Positions 25,388 through 33,578 of a stretch of DNA of 38,275 bases are shown one piece after another (positions within the stretch are counted from its first letter, which is position 1; each line of letters starts with the position of its first letter). The notes beneath the pieces were generated by a model that saw nothing but the letters and a program-made list of their open reading frames with translations, ran no database searches and was not told the DNA's origin. This stretch comes from Palsa-1400 sp036008545 (lineage in GTDB: Bacteria; Verrucomicrobiota; Verrucomicrobiia; Limisphaerales; Palsa-1400): assembly GCA_036008545.1 (NCBI GenBank), contig DASYNM010000413.1, positions 1 to 38,275 of the forward strand, written 5' to 3'. Position numbers and translations under genes: made by a program.

Positions 25388-27673
25388 ATGTCATCATCCT
25401 TGCTCGGCGCCGCAGTCTTAGGCTTGACTATTTGTGCCAGTCTCGGCGCAGAGTTCACACCGGCAACGCAGCAATTTCAACAAGAAGTCGCGCGGCACTT
25501 CACTGGTCTTGATGGCGCTCCAACGGGTCCGGTGCAATTGGTCGAATGCGCGCCTGATGGCGTTGTCCGGGCCTTTGCCGCCGGGCAGTGGTTCGAGTTT
25601 CGATCTGGACACTGGAATCTGAATGCAGCCTTGCGCCCCCAGAACGACAGCCAATTCGTATTTGCCGGCGAGTCGGGACAACCACTTGAGGTGAACATTC
25701 CCTGGCGCGAAGTTCGGCAAATCCTGCGCTTCGGAGTGACGAATTGGGTGGTCACGCCGCATCTCTGTCTCCGCGTGCGTGAAGGCGGGGAGAGTGTTGC
25801 GCAGCCGTTGCCCAAGAGCACGGAAATTCGGCAGATGGCGCTTTCACCTCGCGGCGTCCTCCACGCGGCTTCCAGCGACGGGCTTCTGGCACTTGACGGC
25901 AGCGGATGGAAGCCAGTCGAAGTTCTCGATGGCCTCGGACGAGCTTGGGCGGTTGAGAATGTGCTCGGTGTCGCGTTCGACTCCTCAAGACGAATGTGGG
26001 TCGCCTGCAAAGCTGGCGTCGCTTGCCAGGTAGCGAAGGGGTGGCAATTCTACGAAGGCAAGGACGGTTTGCCTTGGAACGATTTTACCGGCATCTCGCC
26101 GGGTACAGATGGAAAAGTTTGGTTCACGACGCATGGCGGCGTTATTCGATTTGATGGCAGCGAATGGCAGTACCGCCAAGGCCCGCGCTGGCTTCCCAAC
26201 GATGACGTGGCCCAGGCAGCCGCGGATGCTCAAGGCAACGCCTGGTTTGCCACCACCGCCGGCATAGGCTGCATCGAACGCCGGCCGATGACGCTGGCAG
26301 AGAAAGCCGAGTTCTACGAGGGAGAGATCGAGCGTTATATAAAACGCACGCCGTTCGGCTACGTCGCCGCGGCACCGTTGAGCAAGCCCGGGGACAAAAC
26401 AAGCGCACATCCCCAGGATGACGATAACGACGGACTTTGGACATCCATGTACGGCGCGGGCGAGTGTTTCGCGTACGCGGCCACCAAGGATCCGAAAGCC
26501 AAAGAGCGGGCGAAACATGCGTTCGAGGCTTTGCGCTTTCTGCAAAAAGTAACGCAAGGCTGCGAGCATGCGCCGCCCAAAGGCTACATCGCCCGCACCA
26601 TCCGCCCTGTCGATTGGCCCGACCCCAACATTGGTCGGATCGAAAGCGACCGGCAAGAACAGCAGCACGACAAGTTATGGAAAGCGTATGAACCGCGCTG
26701 GCCCAAGAGCGCAGATGGCAAATGGTTTTGGAAGTCGGACACCAGTAGCGACGAATTGGACGGCCATTATTTTTTCTATCCGCTCTATTACGATTTGTGC
26801 GCCGACACGGAGGCCGAGCGCGAGCGCGTTCGTGAAGTCGTGCGCGATGTGACCGACCATTTGCTTACACACGATTTCCTGCTGATCGATCACGACGGCA
26901 AGCCGACGCGTTGGGGTGTCTATGGTCCGCAATACCTTAACCGTGATCCATTCTGGTGGGGAGATCGCGGGCTGAAATCACTGAGCATGCTCAGCTATCT
27001 GGCCGTCGCCGAACACGTCACAGGCGACCTGAAATACGCGGCCGCGTCGCGCGAGCTGATCGATCACGATGGTTACGCGCAAAATGCGATGTATCCAAAA
27101 GTTCAGAACGGACCTGGTTCGGGCAACCAATCGGACGACGAGATGGCCTTCATGTGTTTCTACGGAGTGCTGCGCTATTCGAAGGACGATGAGTTGAAAA
27201 CCTTGATGCGCGCATCCTTCTACCGCTATTGGCTGAACGAAGCGCCGGAGATGAACCCGTTCTTCAACTTCACCTACGCCGCTCTCAATCTGGGGGCGTC
27301 CGCCACAAATCCGTGGGGAAGTTTCTCCATCAAGCCATGGCCAGGCTGGCATGAGGATGCCATGGCCACGCTCTACGGATTCCCTCTCGACCGGTTGAAC
27401 TGGCCGATGCACAACAGCCATCGCCTCGATGTTCTCCTCCTGCCGCCGGTTCGCGCGAGCGAATTGGATTCCGACGAGCAAGGTCCACGGCGGGGAAATC
27501 GAGTCAACGACAAAGTGCTGCCGGTGGAAAACCGCCATTTCAATCATTGGAACACCGATCCCTGGGAGCTCGATTACGGCGGCGATGGCAACGAACTAGC
27601 GCCCGGCACCGTTTTTCTTCTGCCGTACTACATGGGGCTCTACTACGGGTTCATCCAAAAACCCAATCCATGA
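25388..27673 (+). CDS. Secreted propeller (reg_prop-like) fused to putative alpha/alpha-toroid domain, unknown function
   Basis: A 761-residue exported protein. The ATG at 25388 gives a signal peptide (core LLGAAVLGLTICASLGA) and has AAGAGAA about 9 bases upstream. Residues about 45-297 form a propeller of two-component-regulator type, with motifs AAGQWFEFRSGHW, GVAFDSSRRMWVACKAGV, DGLPWNDFTGISPGTDGKV and WFATTAGIGCIE. From about 305 to the end comes an alpha-rich domain with conserved-looking polar clusters: QDDDNDGLWTSMYGAG, SSDELDGHYFFYPLYYDL, YLNRDPFWWGDRG, GSGNQSDDEMAFMCFYG and WPGWHEDAMA. The pattern of paired Asp/Glu/His/Trp clusters between helices resembles an alpha/alpha-toroid glycosidase or lyase, but I cannot name a family. 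No kinase domain follows the propeller, unlike hybrid two-component proteins. It is divergent from the LRR gene, with 196 bp between. Confidence 0.82.
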   Translation: MSSSLLGAAVLGLTICASLGAEFTPATQQFQQEVARHFTGLDGAPTGPVQLVECAPDGVVRAFAAGQWFEFRSGHWNLNAALRPQNDSQFVFAGESGQPLEVNIPWREVRQILRFGVTNWVVTPHLCLRVREGGESVAQPLPKSTEIRQMALSPRGVLHAASSDGLLALDGSGWKPVEVLDGLGRAWAVENVLGVAFDSSRRMWVACKAGVACQVAKGWQFYEGKDGLPWNDFTGISPGTDGKVWFTTHGGVIRFDGSEWQYRQGPRWLPNDDVAQAAADAQGNAWFATTAGIGCIERRPMTLAEKAEFYEGEIERYIKRTPFGYVAAAPLSKPGDKTSAHPQDDDNDGLWTSMYGAGECFAYAATKDPKAKERAKHAFEALRFLQKVTQGCEHAPPKGYIARTIRPVDWPDPNIGRIESDRQEQQHDKLWKAYEPRWPKSADGKWFWKSDTSSDELDGHYFFYPLYYDLCADTEAERERVREVVRDVTDHLLTHDFLLIDHDGKPTRWGVYGPQYLNRDPFWWGDRGLKSLSMLSYLAVAEHVTGDLKYAAASRELIDHDGYAQNAMYPKVQNGPGSGNQSDDEMAFMCFYGVLRYSKDDELKTLMRASFYRYWLNEAPEMNPFFNFTYAALNLGASATNPWGSFSIKPWPGWHEDAMATLYGFPLDRLNWPMHNSHRLDVLLLPPVRASELDSDEQGPRRGNRVNDKVLPVENRHFNHWNTDPWELDYGGDGNELAPGTVFLLPYYMGLYYGFIQKPNP

Positions 27674-27692
27674 GCTTGCCTGTTAGCAGAAT

Positions 27693-30245
27693 TCAAGGCG
27701 AATTCTTCTGCCAGACCCAGTCACCATTGGTGATATATCCGTATCCTGGCCCGGGCACGCCGCCGTCGTCCTTTTCATTCCAGCCAATAGAGTAGAGAAG
27801 AAATGTTCCGTCGGTTTCGCGGCGGTACTTGAGGGGCTGGCCGCCGATGAGGTCGCGGGGAAGTTTTTCCAGGAAGCCTGGTACCAGGGCATCGAGAGCC
27901 TCGGGGTACCGGCCGAGCGCCAGACGGTAGCGCTCCAAGGCGCAGGCAACGCACGCCTGATTAATAGCCGTTTGGTTGTGGGCTGTCACTGAAACCATTC
28001 TGGACATATTCGCGGCAAACAGTGAAGCCACGAAGGTGTAGGGTGAGCTTGCTTTGGCGGCCAAATCAACGTCGTGGCCGTAAAGGTTTGCTTTCTCGGG
28101 TAATACCAAGCAGTTGGATAAATCTATGCTGTCAATAAGCTCCTGTTTAAGCAGGGTCGCGGTAACCATGTTCCGGTAGCGCCAACCGCGCGGGATGGCG
28201 GCAAAGAGCTTGTCCATCAACCAGTGGTTCTGCGGAAAAATCCAACGGCTCGGCACTAACCGAAGAAAAGGGTTGACCGACTTGGAGCCGGCCGGTCGAC
28301 TGGCCTGCTGAGTGTTGAACCAGTTCGTCAACAATGCTCCGAACTCCGGCGGCGTCATGCGCTCAATCCGCTGGCAATTGAAGACCCGCTCTGTAGTCAG
28401 CGCTTCTGAAAGCAAGGGCGGCCAGTTGATCGATAGGAGTTGTTGCTCCAAGGCAGCCAATTCCGGTTCACGCCACGCCTGCAACCGCAGTCCGTCGGCT
28501 ACGATTTCGGTGTAAAGTCCGCCGACGGCAACGGTAATCATCGCCTGAACCAGGCTAATGGGCCGGGTTGCAAACGCCCGCGGCAGATCGTGGACAAGCG
28601 TCAAGTCGCGCAGGGCCATGTCCGGCTGGCCGAGGAGCAGATGGCATTGTGCGCGTTCGGCCAAGGCCTGCGCCACTGTGCGAACGGTGGCGTAACTTGG
28701 AGTCTGCTGCGGACCTTCAAAATAAGTTTGGTAATCTTCGCCCTGCGATTGGGCACGTTGCAAGCCCTGGCGGATCAGGTCGAATTCCGGCTCAAGCTTG
28801 TCACTCCAAGCGAGGAAATCCACCGCGCTCTCGACCGGAATTACTGCCTTGAAAGTTTTTTGATCCGCGGGATCGACGGTGACAACGAGGCCTCCGTAAG
28901 CAAACAGGCCATCGGGCAGGAATTCCTTGATGAAGCTTTCGATCTCCGCCGCGTTGAGGGCTGAGTTCGACCTTAAGACAATGCGAATCGGCTTGATTTG
29001 GTCCAAATGGTATTGCGTTAGGAGGTATCCGAGAGGACTAAGCACGGCGAGTCCTTGCGCGCGGCGCAGCAATGACGCCACCGCGGCATGGACGTCAGGC
29101 CGGCGCGCGAAGCGCTGCGCGGCTGAACGCACCTCCGCGGAATCGCCAGCGGTGACGCGGTCCAAATGCGTCACCGGGTCTTCCATCAAAATCATCCCGC
29201 GATTGGCTAGCAAGGCTAACAGGGCCTGGTCGGGCGAGATGCCTTTCCACTTTTCGGTGATCGAGGGATTGCGAGCCAGAGGACCGTTCGTCGAGCCATC
29301 TTGCGTCAATGCTGGGTCAAATAGAATATTTCGGTGGGCTTGGATGGCGATGGCGCGGATGGCATCGGTCAAAGGGACATTCTCAAAAGAAACGACACCG
29401 ACAACCTCAGACCCAGGACCATCTGATCGAGGATTCGTGATTTTGCCAGAAGAGTCGTAGTCAAGCACGAGGTCCGCACTGACTAGGGGATCGGTTGCGC
29501 CGACATTGGCCGGCGGGGTGGCCAGGGGCGAGGGCGCTGCGGCGGGATCGACGGGTTTGACTCGCGCCACGCGAGTCGTGGCATCGACCACCAACTCCAT
29601 GCCATAGGTGTTTAACAAGACGAACAGGGCCTGGGCGGCTGTGATCTTGCGCCAATTGGCGGTGACCTTCGGATTGCGAGCCAGAACGCCGGGCGTCACC
29701 CCCGCTTGGAACAGCACCGGATCGAACATGACGTTCAAACCCGCTTGCGTAGCGAGTGCGTGGATGGCGTCGGTCAATGCGACCGAGTCGAGCTTAATCT
29801 CCTCCACCACATTGGTCGCGGCTGCATCCGTTGCCGAAGCGGCCGTTTTGACGGACACATTGGTGGCGTTCATCCCTGGTAAAAGGACGCGGATTTGCGC
29901 GATGGCGAGGGACTCTCCCAATTGGCGCGAGGATAGTCGCGCGGAGAGATCGGTTGCGGGGGCTCCCACGTAAAAATGCCCAGCGAACCAATCCGCCATC
30001 TTCGGCGCTTTGAGAATGTTCTGGTCGTCCGGAAGGCGCGGAGGAATAAAGTATTGCGGGTCCAGATGCTGTCCTTTGGCAGCTAAATCCCGTTTGCACT
30101 TTTCCCAGGCGCGCTTGCCGCGCCAGTCTTCTTCGCCGTAGAACAGAAACCCAATGAGCACAAGCATCCCGGAAAAAATAACGACGCGACGCCACTTGGA
30201 GAAACGGCTCGGCGCCCCTACCGATGCGCTGGCTGACAAAGTCAT
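27693..30245 (-). CDS. Membrane-anchored protein with two STN-like repeats and GspG-like C-terminus
   Basis: An 850-residue protein with one N-terminal membrane segment (about 20-37; VVIFSGMLVLIGFLF) after a basic stretch, so most of it is periplasmic. Two homologous repeats (about 149-230 and 284-365) resemble secretin/TonB short N-terminal domains. Both contain LTDAI.A.A.QA, FDP, LARNP and QAL..LL....M. The long middle region has no family I recognise. The C-terminus (about 765-850; ERYRLALGRYPEALDALVP, DLIGGQPLKYRR, LLYSIGWNEKDDGG) matches a module common at the ends of planctomycetal and verrucomicrobial proteins, resembling the C-terminal half of GspG-type pseudopilins. A GGAG lies 6 bases before the ATG, partly in a hairpin. 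It is convergent with the propeller/toroid gene, with 19 bases between the stops. Confidence 0.85.
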   Translation of the reverse strand: MTLSASASVGAPSRFSKWRRVVIFSGMLVLIGFLFYGEEDWRGKRAWEKCKRDLAAKGQHLDPQYFIPPRLPDDQNILKAPKMADWFAGHFYVGAPATDLSARLSSRQLGESLAIAQIRVLLPGMNATNVSVKTAASATDAAATNVVEEIKLDSVALTDAIHALATQAGLNVMFDPVLFQAGVTPGVLARNPKVTANWRKITAAQALFVLLNTYGMELVVDATTRVARVKPVDPAAAPSPLATPPANVGATDPLVSADLVLDYDSSGKITNPRSDGPGSEVVGVVSFENVPLTDAIRAIAIQAHRNILFDPALTQDGSTNGPLARNPSITEKWKGISPDQALLALLANRGMILMEDPVTHLDRVTAGDSAEVRSAAQRFARRPDVHAAVASLLRRAQGLAVLSPLGYLLTQYHLDQIKPIRIVLRSNSALNAAEIESFIKEFLPDGLFAYGGLVVTVDPADQKTFKAVIPVESAVDFLAWSDKLEPEFDLIRQGLQRAQSQGEDYQTYFEGPQQTPSYATVRTVAQALAERAQCHLLLGQPDMALRDLTLVHDLPRAFATRPISLVQAMITVAVGGLYTEIVADGLRLQAWREPELAALEQQLLSINWPPLLSEALTTERVFNCQRIERMTPPEFGALLTNWFNTQQASRPAGSKSVNPFLRLVPSRWIFPQNHWLMDKLFAAIPRGWRYRNMVTATLLKQELIDSIDLSNCLVLPEKANLYGHDVDLAAKASSPYTFVASLFAANMSRMVSVTAHNQTAINQACVACALERYRLALGRYPEALDALVPGFLEKLPRDLIGGQPLKYRRETDGTFLLYSIGWNEKDDGGVPGPGYGYITNGDWVWQKNSP

Positions 30246-30253
30246 GTTCGACT

Positions 30254-30272
30254 CCGGCGCGGCTGGCGCCGG
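30254..30272 (-). promoter_or_regulatory. GC-rich hairpin overlapping the ribosome binding site of the STN-like gene
   Basis: A perfect 7-bp inverted repeat, CCGGCGC (30254-30260) and GCGCCGG (30266-30272), with a 5-base loop. On the minus strand its last two stem bases are the first two of GGAG (30255-30252), 6 bases before the ATG at 30245. If it forms in the mRNA it would hide part of the ribosome binding site. Confidence 0.35.
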
Positions 30273-30334
30273 GTATTCACGAACGTGACCTAAAACGATG
30301 GCTTGTCGAGTCTAAATTCGCTGCGCGCACTTCC

Positions 30335-31294
30335 TCACCGCTGTAGCTTGTAAGTTGGCTTCGTCATCATGGAGGCGTAGAAAATGTCGGCGTTGGGGTC
30401 CCAGGCGTAACTCGGCCCGACCGGGTTGACTCCAAAGCCGGGCGGCAACGGCGCAGCCGGGAGAAACGACTTGCCGCCATCTTTGGTTTCCAGAAACCCG
30501 CTGCGGCCCACCACGACGAAATGAAGTTCGGATTCGCCAAAGTAAGGGCCAAAACTTGCATCCACAGGCGCGCCGAGCCAGGTCCAGGTCAACCCCTTGT
30601 CCTTGCTGGCCAATATCCCTTTCCCTGCCGACCAATAGCCCGCCCCTTTGAAAATGACCGGAACCGCCGCCGCCGGCGTGTCGTTGGAAACGCGCGCCCA
30701 TGTGGCCCCGGCGTCGCCGCTGCGGAAGATTCCCCTTTCGTTGGCCCGAGTGACGACAAAGGTCGAGCGGTCAAAGACGCCGCAACGGCCGAATCCTTTT
30801 CCTTCATCGATCCAGGTCTCCCCACCGTCGTCGCTGGTCGCGAGCGCGCCGGCATTGCCGTGGCGAATGGCCAACACGCGCTTGCCGCTGTCGGCCCAGT
30901 CCACCGCGCCGAAGTCCAGATCGCTCGTGGCTGACTTCGTCCAAGTCTTGCCACCGTCGGTAGTCATCGCGCTGCTGCCGAAATTCATGAAGCAAAAAAG
31001 ACGCCGGCCGTTTGGGTCGGCTTGGAGTGCCCAAGCAGTCCCGCAGAAACCGCCGACATCCAAATTCGCATTGTCCAACGGGGCGAAGGTGGCCCCATGA
31101 TCGGTGCTCTTCCAAAGTCCCTGGCCATTCGGCACCATAAACACATCGCCCGAGACGCGGTCAACAACCACGTCGGCGGTCGGCCCACCTTTAATGGGCT
31201 TCAAGGTCGAGGTCACGGGATCGGAAATATTCACCCATTCGGCGGCGTGGGCCAGCAGCGGAGCGGCCAGGGCGAGCATCAAGACGATTCTCAT
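30335..31294 (-). CDS. Secreted BNR/Asp-box beta-propeller protein
   Basis: A 319-residue protein with a short clean signal peptide (MRIVLMLALAAPLLAHAA). The rest is a propeller with six Asp-box (BNR) motifs of S/T-x-D-x-G-x-T-W/F type: STDHGATF (about 63-70), TTDGGKTW (111-118), SDDGGETW (154-161), SGDAGATW (192-199), SKDKGLTW (230-237) and TKDGGKSF (about 270-277). Such proteins are annotated as sialidase-like or YCF48/photosystem-assembly-like exo-beta-propellers. I see no Arg triad typical of true sialidases, so enzymatic activity is doubtful and a binding function is likely. It lies downstream of nothing obvious and 89 bases before the start of the STN-like gene on the same strand, so co-transcription is possible. 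Confidence 0.88.
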   Translation of the reverse strand: MRIVLMLALAAPLLAHAAEWVNISDPVTSTLKPIKGGPTADVVVDRVSGDVFMVPNGQGLWKSTDHGATFAPLDNANLDVGGFCGTAWALQADPNGRRLFCFMNFGSSAMTTDGGKTWTKSATSDLDFGAVDWADSGKRVLAIRHGNAGALATSDDGGETWIDEGKGFGRCGVFDRSTFVVTRANERGIFRSGDAGATWARVSNDTPAAAVPVIFKGAGYWSAGKGILASKDKGLTWTWLGAPVDASFGPYFGESELHFVVVGRSGFLETKDGGKSFLPAAPLPPGFGVNPVGPSYAWDPNADIFYASMMTKPTYKLQR

Positions 31295-31386
31295 ATCGAT
31301 TGGATGAGGCTCACTTCATGGCAATGCAATCATTTTTTCCACGACTTCGACGTTCTTCAGGATCGCCTTGCGAGAACGACCGTTGC

Positions 31387-31537
31387 GGGGAGCCCGGGCG
31401 TCCCGCCCACCGTGTTTGGCGTCTCGCCAAACACCTTTAGCATCGCAGATCGATCTCCAATCATTCCGATTGACGCAACAGCGTGGGAAGTGCGGCGCGA
31501 GACGCACCGCACGGCGACCGGGACGGTCGCGCTCCCC
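31387..31537. repeat. Nested inverted-repeat element (MITE/REP-like)
   Basis: In the 339-base interval 31295-31633 between divergent genes lies an element with imperfect terminal inverted repeats. GGGGAGCCCGGGCGTCCCG at 31387-31405 matches the reverse complement of 31519-31537 at 16 of 19 positions. Inside are two hairpins. One is perfect: GTGTTTGGCG (31412-31421), loop TCT, CGCCAAACAC (31425-31434). The other has one mismatch: GTGCGGCGCG (31490-31499), loop AGA, CGCACCGCAC (31503-31512). It carries no transposase. Sequence of this kind, read through as GARASRP- or GGRDARAP-like peptides, is common in verrucomicrobial intergenic regions, so it is probably dispersed, though no second full copy is in this window. 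The remainder of the interval shows no gene. Confidence 0.65.
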
Positions 31538-31633
31538 AAGCCGCTACAGCGCCATCGACATTGCTCCGATTAAAACTTTGAAGAAGCCTATTTTTCATCT
31601 CGACAAAAAATATAAATTTTCCGTTCTCCGCTA

Positions 31634-33316
31634 ATGACAACCACTCGCACAATCTTTATGCTCAAACACATGTTGATCACCACACTTCGATGGCTCCGCG
31701 GCAAGGCCGGACTTTTTGGCCTTGCCATGTTGTGGCTGTTGACAGGCGCTCTGCCGGTGGCGGCCACGGATTATTTCGTCCGCGAGAACGGTGATGATGG
31801 CGCGCAAGGCACTTCGACGAACGCGGCCTGGAGGAGCATCGAACGCGTCAACCGCACCCGGCTTCAGCCCGGCGATCGCGTGCGATTTGAAGCTCCCGGT
31901 TCCTTTGCCGGCAATTTACGCCTCTCGGCCGAGGATGCCGGCACCTCGAACGCCCCGGTCGTCATCGGATCCTTCGGCGAAGGGAGGGCGACCATTCTGG
32001 CCGGACACCAGAACGGCATCACCGTCGAAAATGCTGGAGGCGTGGCCATCGAAAATCTGATCGTGGCCGGCGCCGGGCGCACGAATAACACGGGCTATGG
32101 CGTCTGCTGTGACAACACGCTGACCAATGGCCAGCGTCTGGATGGTCTTCGCATCGCGAACGTCGAGGCGCATGGTTTCGGTATGCTCGGCATTCTTGTA
32201 GGCGGGAGCAACTCCGGGTTTGAACACGTGTTGGTGACCAACTGCGTCACGCACGACAATTTGCGCGGAGGCATGGAGGTGGCTGGGCGCCTGCCTTGGA
32301 ATTCACAGAAGTACGCACACGCCGATGTGTTGGTCAGCCATTGCCAGACATTCAATAACACGGGCGACCCAACCTATCTCAAGAACCATTCCGGTAGTGG
32401 CATCGTGCTTTACCAGATCGATGGCGGGGTCATGGAATATTGCACGGCCTGGAACAATGGCGCGCTGTGCAGGAGCAAGGGTGGCGGCGGCGTGGGCCTT
32501 TGGACTTGCTGCTCCCACCACGTGGTCATCGAACATTGTGAGAGCTTCAGCAATCGAACGGACAACAGTGATGGCGGTGGTTTTGACATTGACGGAGGCA
32601 GCGTGGATTGCGTGCTACAATACAATTACAGTCACGATAACGACGGACCCGGCCTGATGGTCTATACGTATCCCTATGCTGCCCATGCCGATCGCGGCTC
32701 CATCGTCCGGTTTAACATCTCGGAGAACGATGCGCGCAAGGGCATACGTTACGCGGGGCTGTGGGTTCGCTCGGACGGAAAGGGAATCAGCGGCCTGGAA
32801 ATCTACAACAACACGGTCGTCATCGGACCATGGACAGAACACGCGGCGCTTATTGACGCGCATGGCGTCGAAGCGCGCTTGCGCAACAACATCTTCATTG
32901 CCAGGAGTCCGGCGCTGCCTTTACGCGTATATCATCCGGACAAACGCGTGCGGTTTGAGAACAACCTCTATTGGCGTGAGGACGGACCGAGTGCGGTGGC
33001 TTGGGGAAGACGCACCTACTCAAGCTTGGAGGAATGGCGCGCGCATACCGGGCAGGAAACGCTTAACGGCGAACCGACGGGATTTTTCGCGGACCCCTTG
33101 CTGAGCCGGCACGCGCTGGACGAGCGCCCCGCGGAGCAAAGAGAACTCCAAGACATGCGCGCCTTCCGGCCGCTACCCGGTTCCCCCGCGCTGGCAGGCG
33201 GACTGGACTTACGCCAGAAGCTTGGCTTGGACATAGGCCCACGAGATTTTCTCGGGCTACTGCCACTGTCAGGCCCGTTCCCGTTGGGAGCTATCGGCAT
33301 GCCGGCACTTGAGTAG
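31634..33316 (+). CDS. Secreted right-handed parallel beta-helix protein
   Basis: A 560-residue exported protein. The signal region (core LFGLAMLWLLTGALPV) is cleaved near VAA-TDYFV, residue 44. The mature part opens with YFVRENGDDGAQGTS, continues WRSIERVNRTRLQPGDRV, and then shows pectate-lyase-like coils (GVAIENLIVAGAGRTNN, FEHVLVTNCVTHDN, DVLVSHCQTFNN, VMEYCTAWNNGA, VVIEHCESFSNRTDNSDG, VLQYNYSHDND, GLEIYNNTVVI, ARLRNNIFIA). These are regular Asn-rich turns of a parallel beta-helix (PbH1). The C-terminal segment (RPLPGSPALAGGLDL, LGLDIGPRDFLG) is the usual cap of such proteins. The family includes polysaccharide lyases and adhesins; no catalytic residues can be assigned. An alternative start at 31661 is possible. 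It precedes a pseudopilin gene by 262 bases. Confidence 0.9.
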   Translation: MTTTRTIFMLKHMLITTLRWLRGKAGLFGLAMLWLLTGALPVAATDYFVRENGDDGAQGTSTNAAWRSIERVNRTRLQPGDRVRFEAPGSFAGNLRLSAEDAGTSNAPVVIGSFGEGRATILAGHQNGITVENAGGVAIENLIVAGAGRTNNTGYGVCCDNTLTNGQRLDGLRIANVEAHGFGMLGILVGGSNSGFEHVLVTNCVTHDNLRGGMEVAGRLPWNSQKYAHADVLVSHCQTFNNTGDPTYLKNHSGSGIVLYQIDGGVMEYCTAWNNGALCRSKGGGGVGLWTCCSHHVVIEHCESFSNRTDNSDGGGFDIDGGSVDCVLQYNYSHDNDGPGLMVYTYPYAAHADRGSIVRFNISENDARKGIRYAGLWVRSDGKGISGLEIYNNTVVIGPWTEHAALIDAHGVEARLRNNIFIARSPALPLRVYHPDKRVRFENNLYWREDGPSAVAWGRRTYSSLEEWRAHTGQETLNGEPTGFFADPLLSRHALDERPAEQRELQDMRAFRPLPGSPALAGGLDLRQKLGLDIGPRDFLGLLPLSGPFPLGAIGMPALE

Positions 33317-33567
33317 GCTGGCTGGTCGTTACTGCCAAAGGCGTAGGGCTTTCTACTTCTTTTTCCGCCGCTTTTTTTTAGACGGCAAGCTCCAGGCAAG
33401 CTATATTCCCGGCAGTAATCCATACGCGAATAGATCAAAGGTGAAGGCGCTCAATACCCAAGATCGACAGAATAGCCACGACGCGGAGCGTTTTGAACGT
33501 GCCGACCTCGCGCGGAAAAAAGTGCAGTTGACAAGGAATGGAAAGTTGTGTGGGTGGACCTTTGGAG

Positions 33568-33573
33568 AAGGAG
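33568..33573 (+). promoter_or_regulatory. Shine-Dalgarno sequence deciding the pseudopilin start
   Basis: AAGGAG, 5 bases before the ATG at 33579. It rules out a 90-residue N-terminal extension that would otherwise be open from 33309 and that lacks protein-like composition. Confidence 0.65.
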
Positions 33574-33578
33574 TTGCG

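Noticed and set aside
27688..27706. Hairpin AGAATTC / GAATTCT between the convergent stops of the propeller/toroid and STN-like genes
   Set aside because: The stem is AT-rich (7 bp) with no T-run on either side and overlaps a stop codon, so it is not convincing as a terminator.
33309..33578. N-terminal extension of the pseudopilin gene
   Set aside because: The AAGGAG before 33579 and the prepilin leader fix the start. The upstream stretch is Arg/Phe-rich without protein character.
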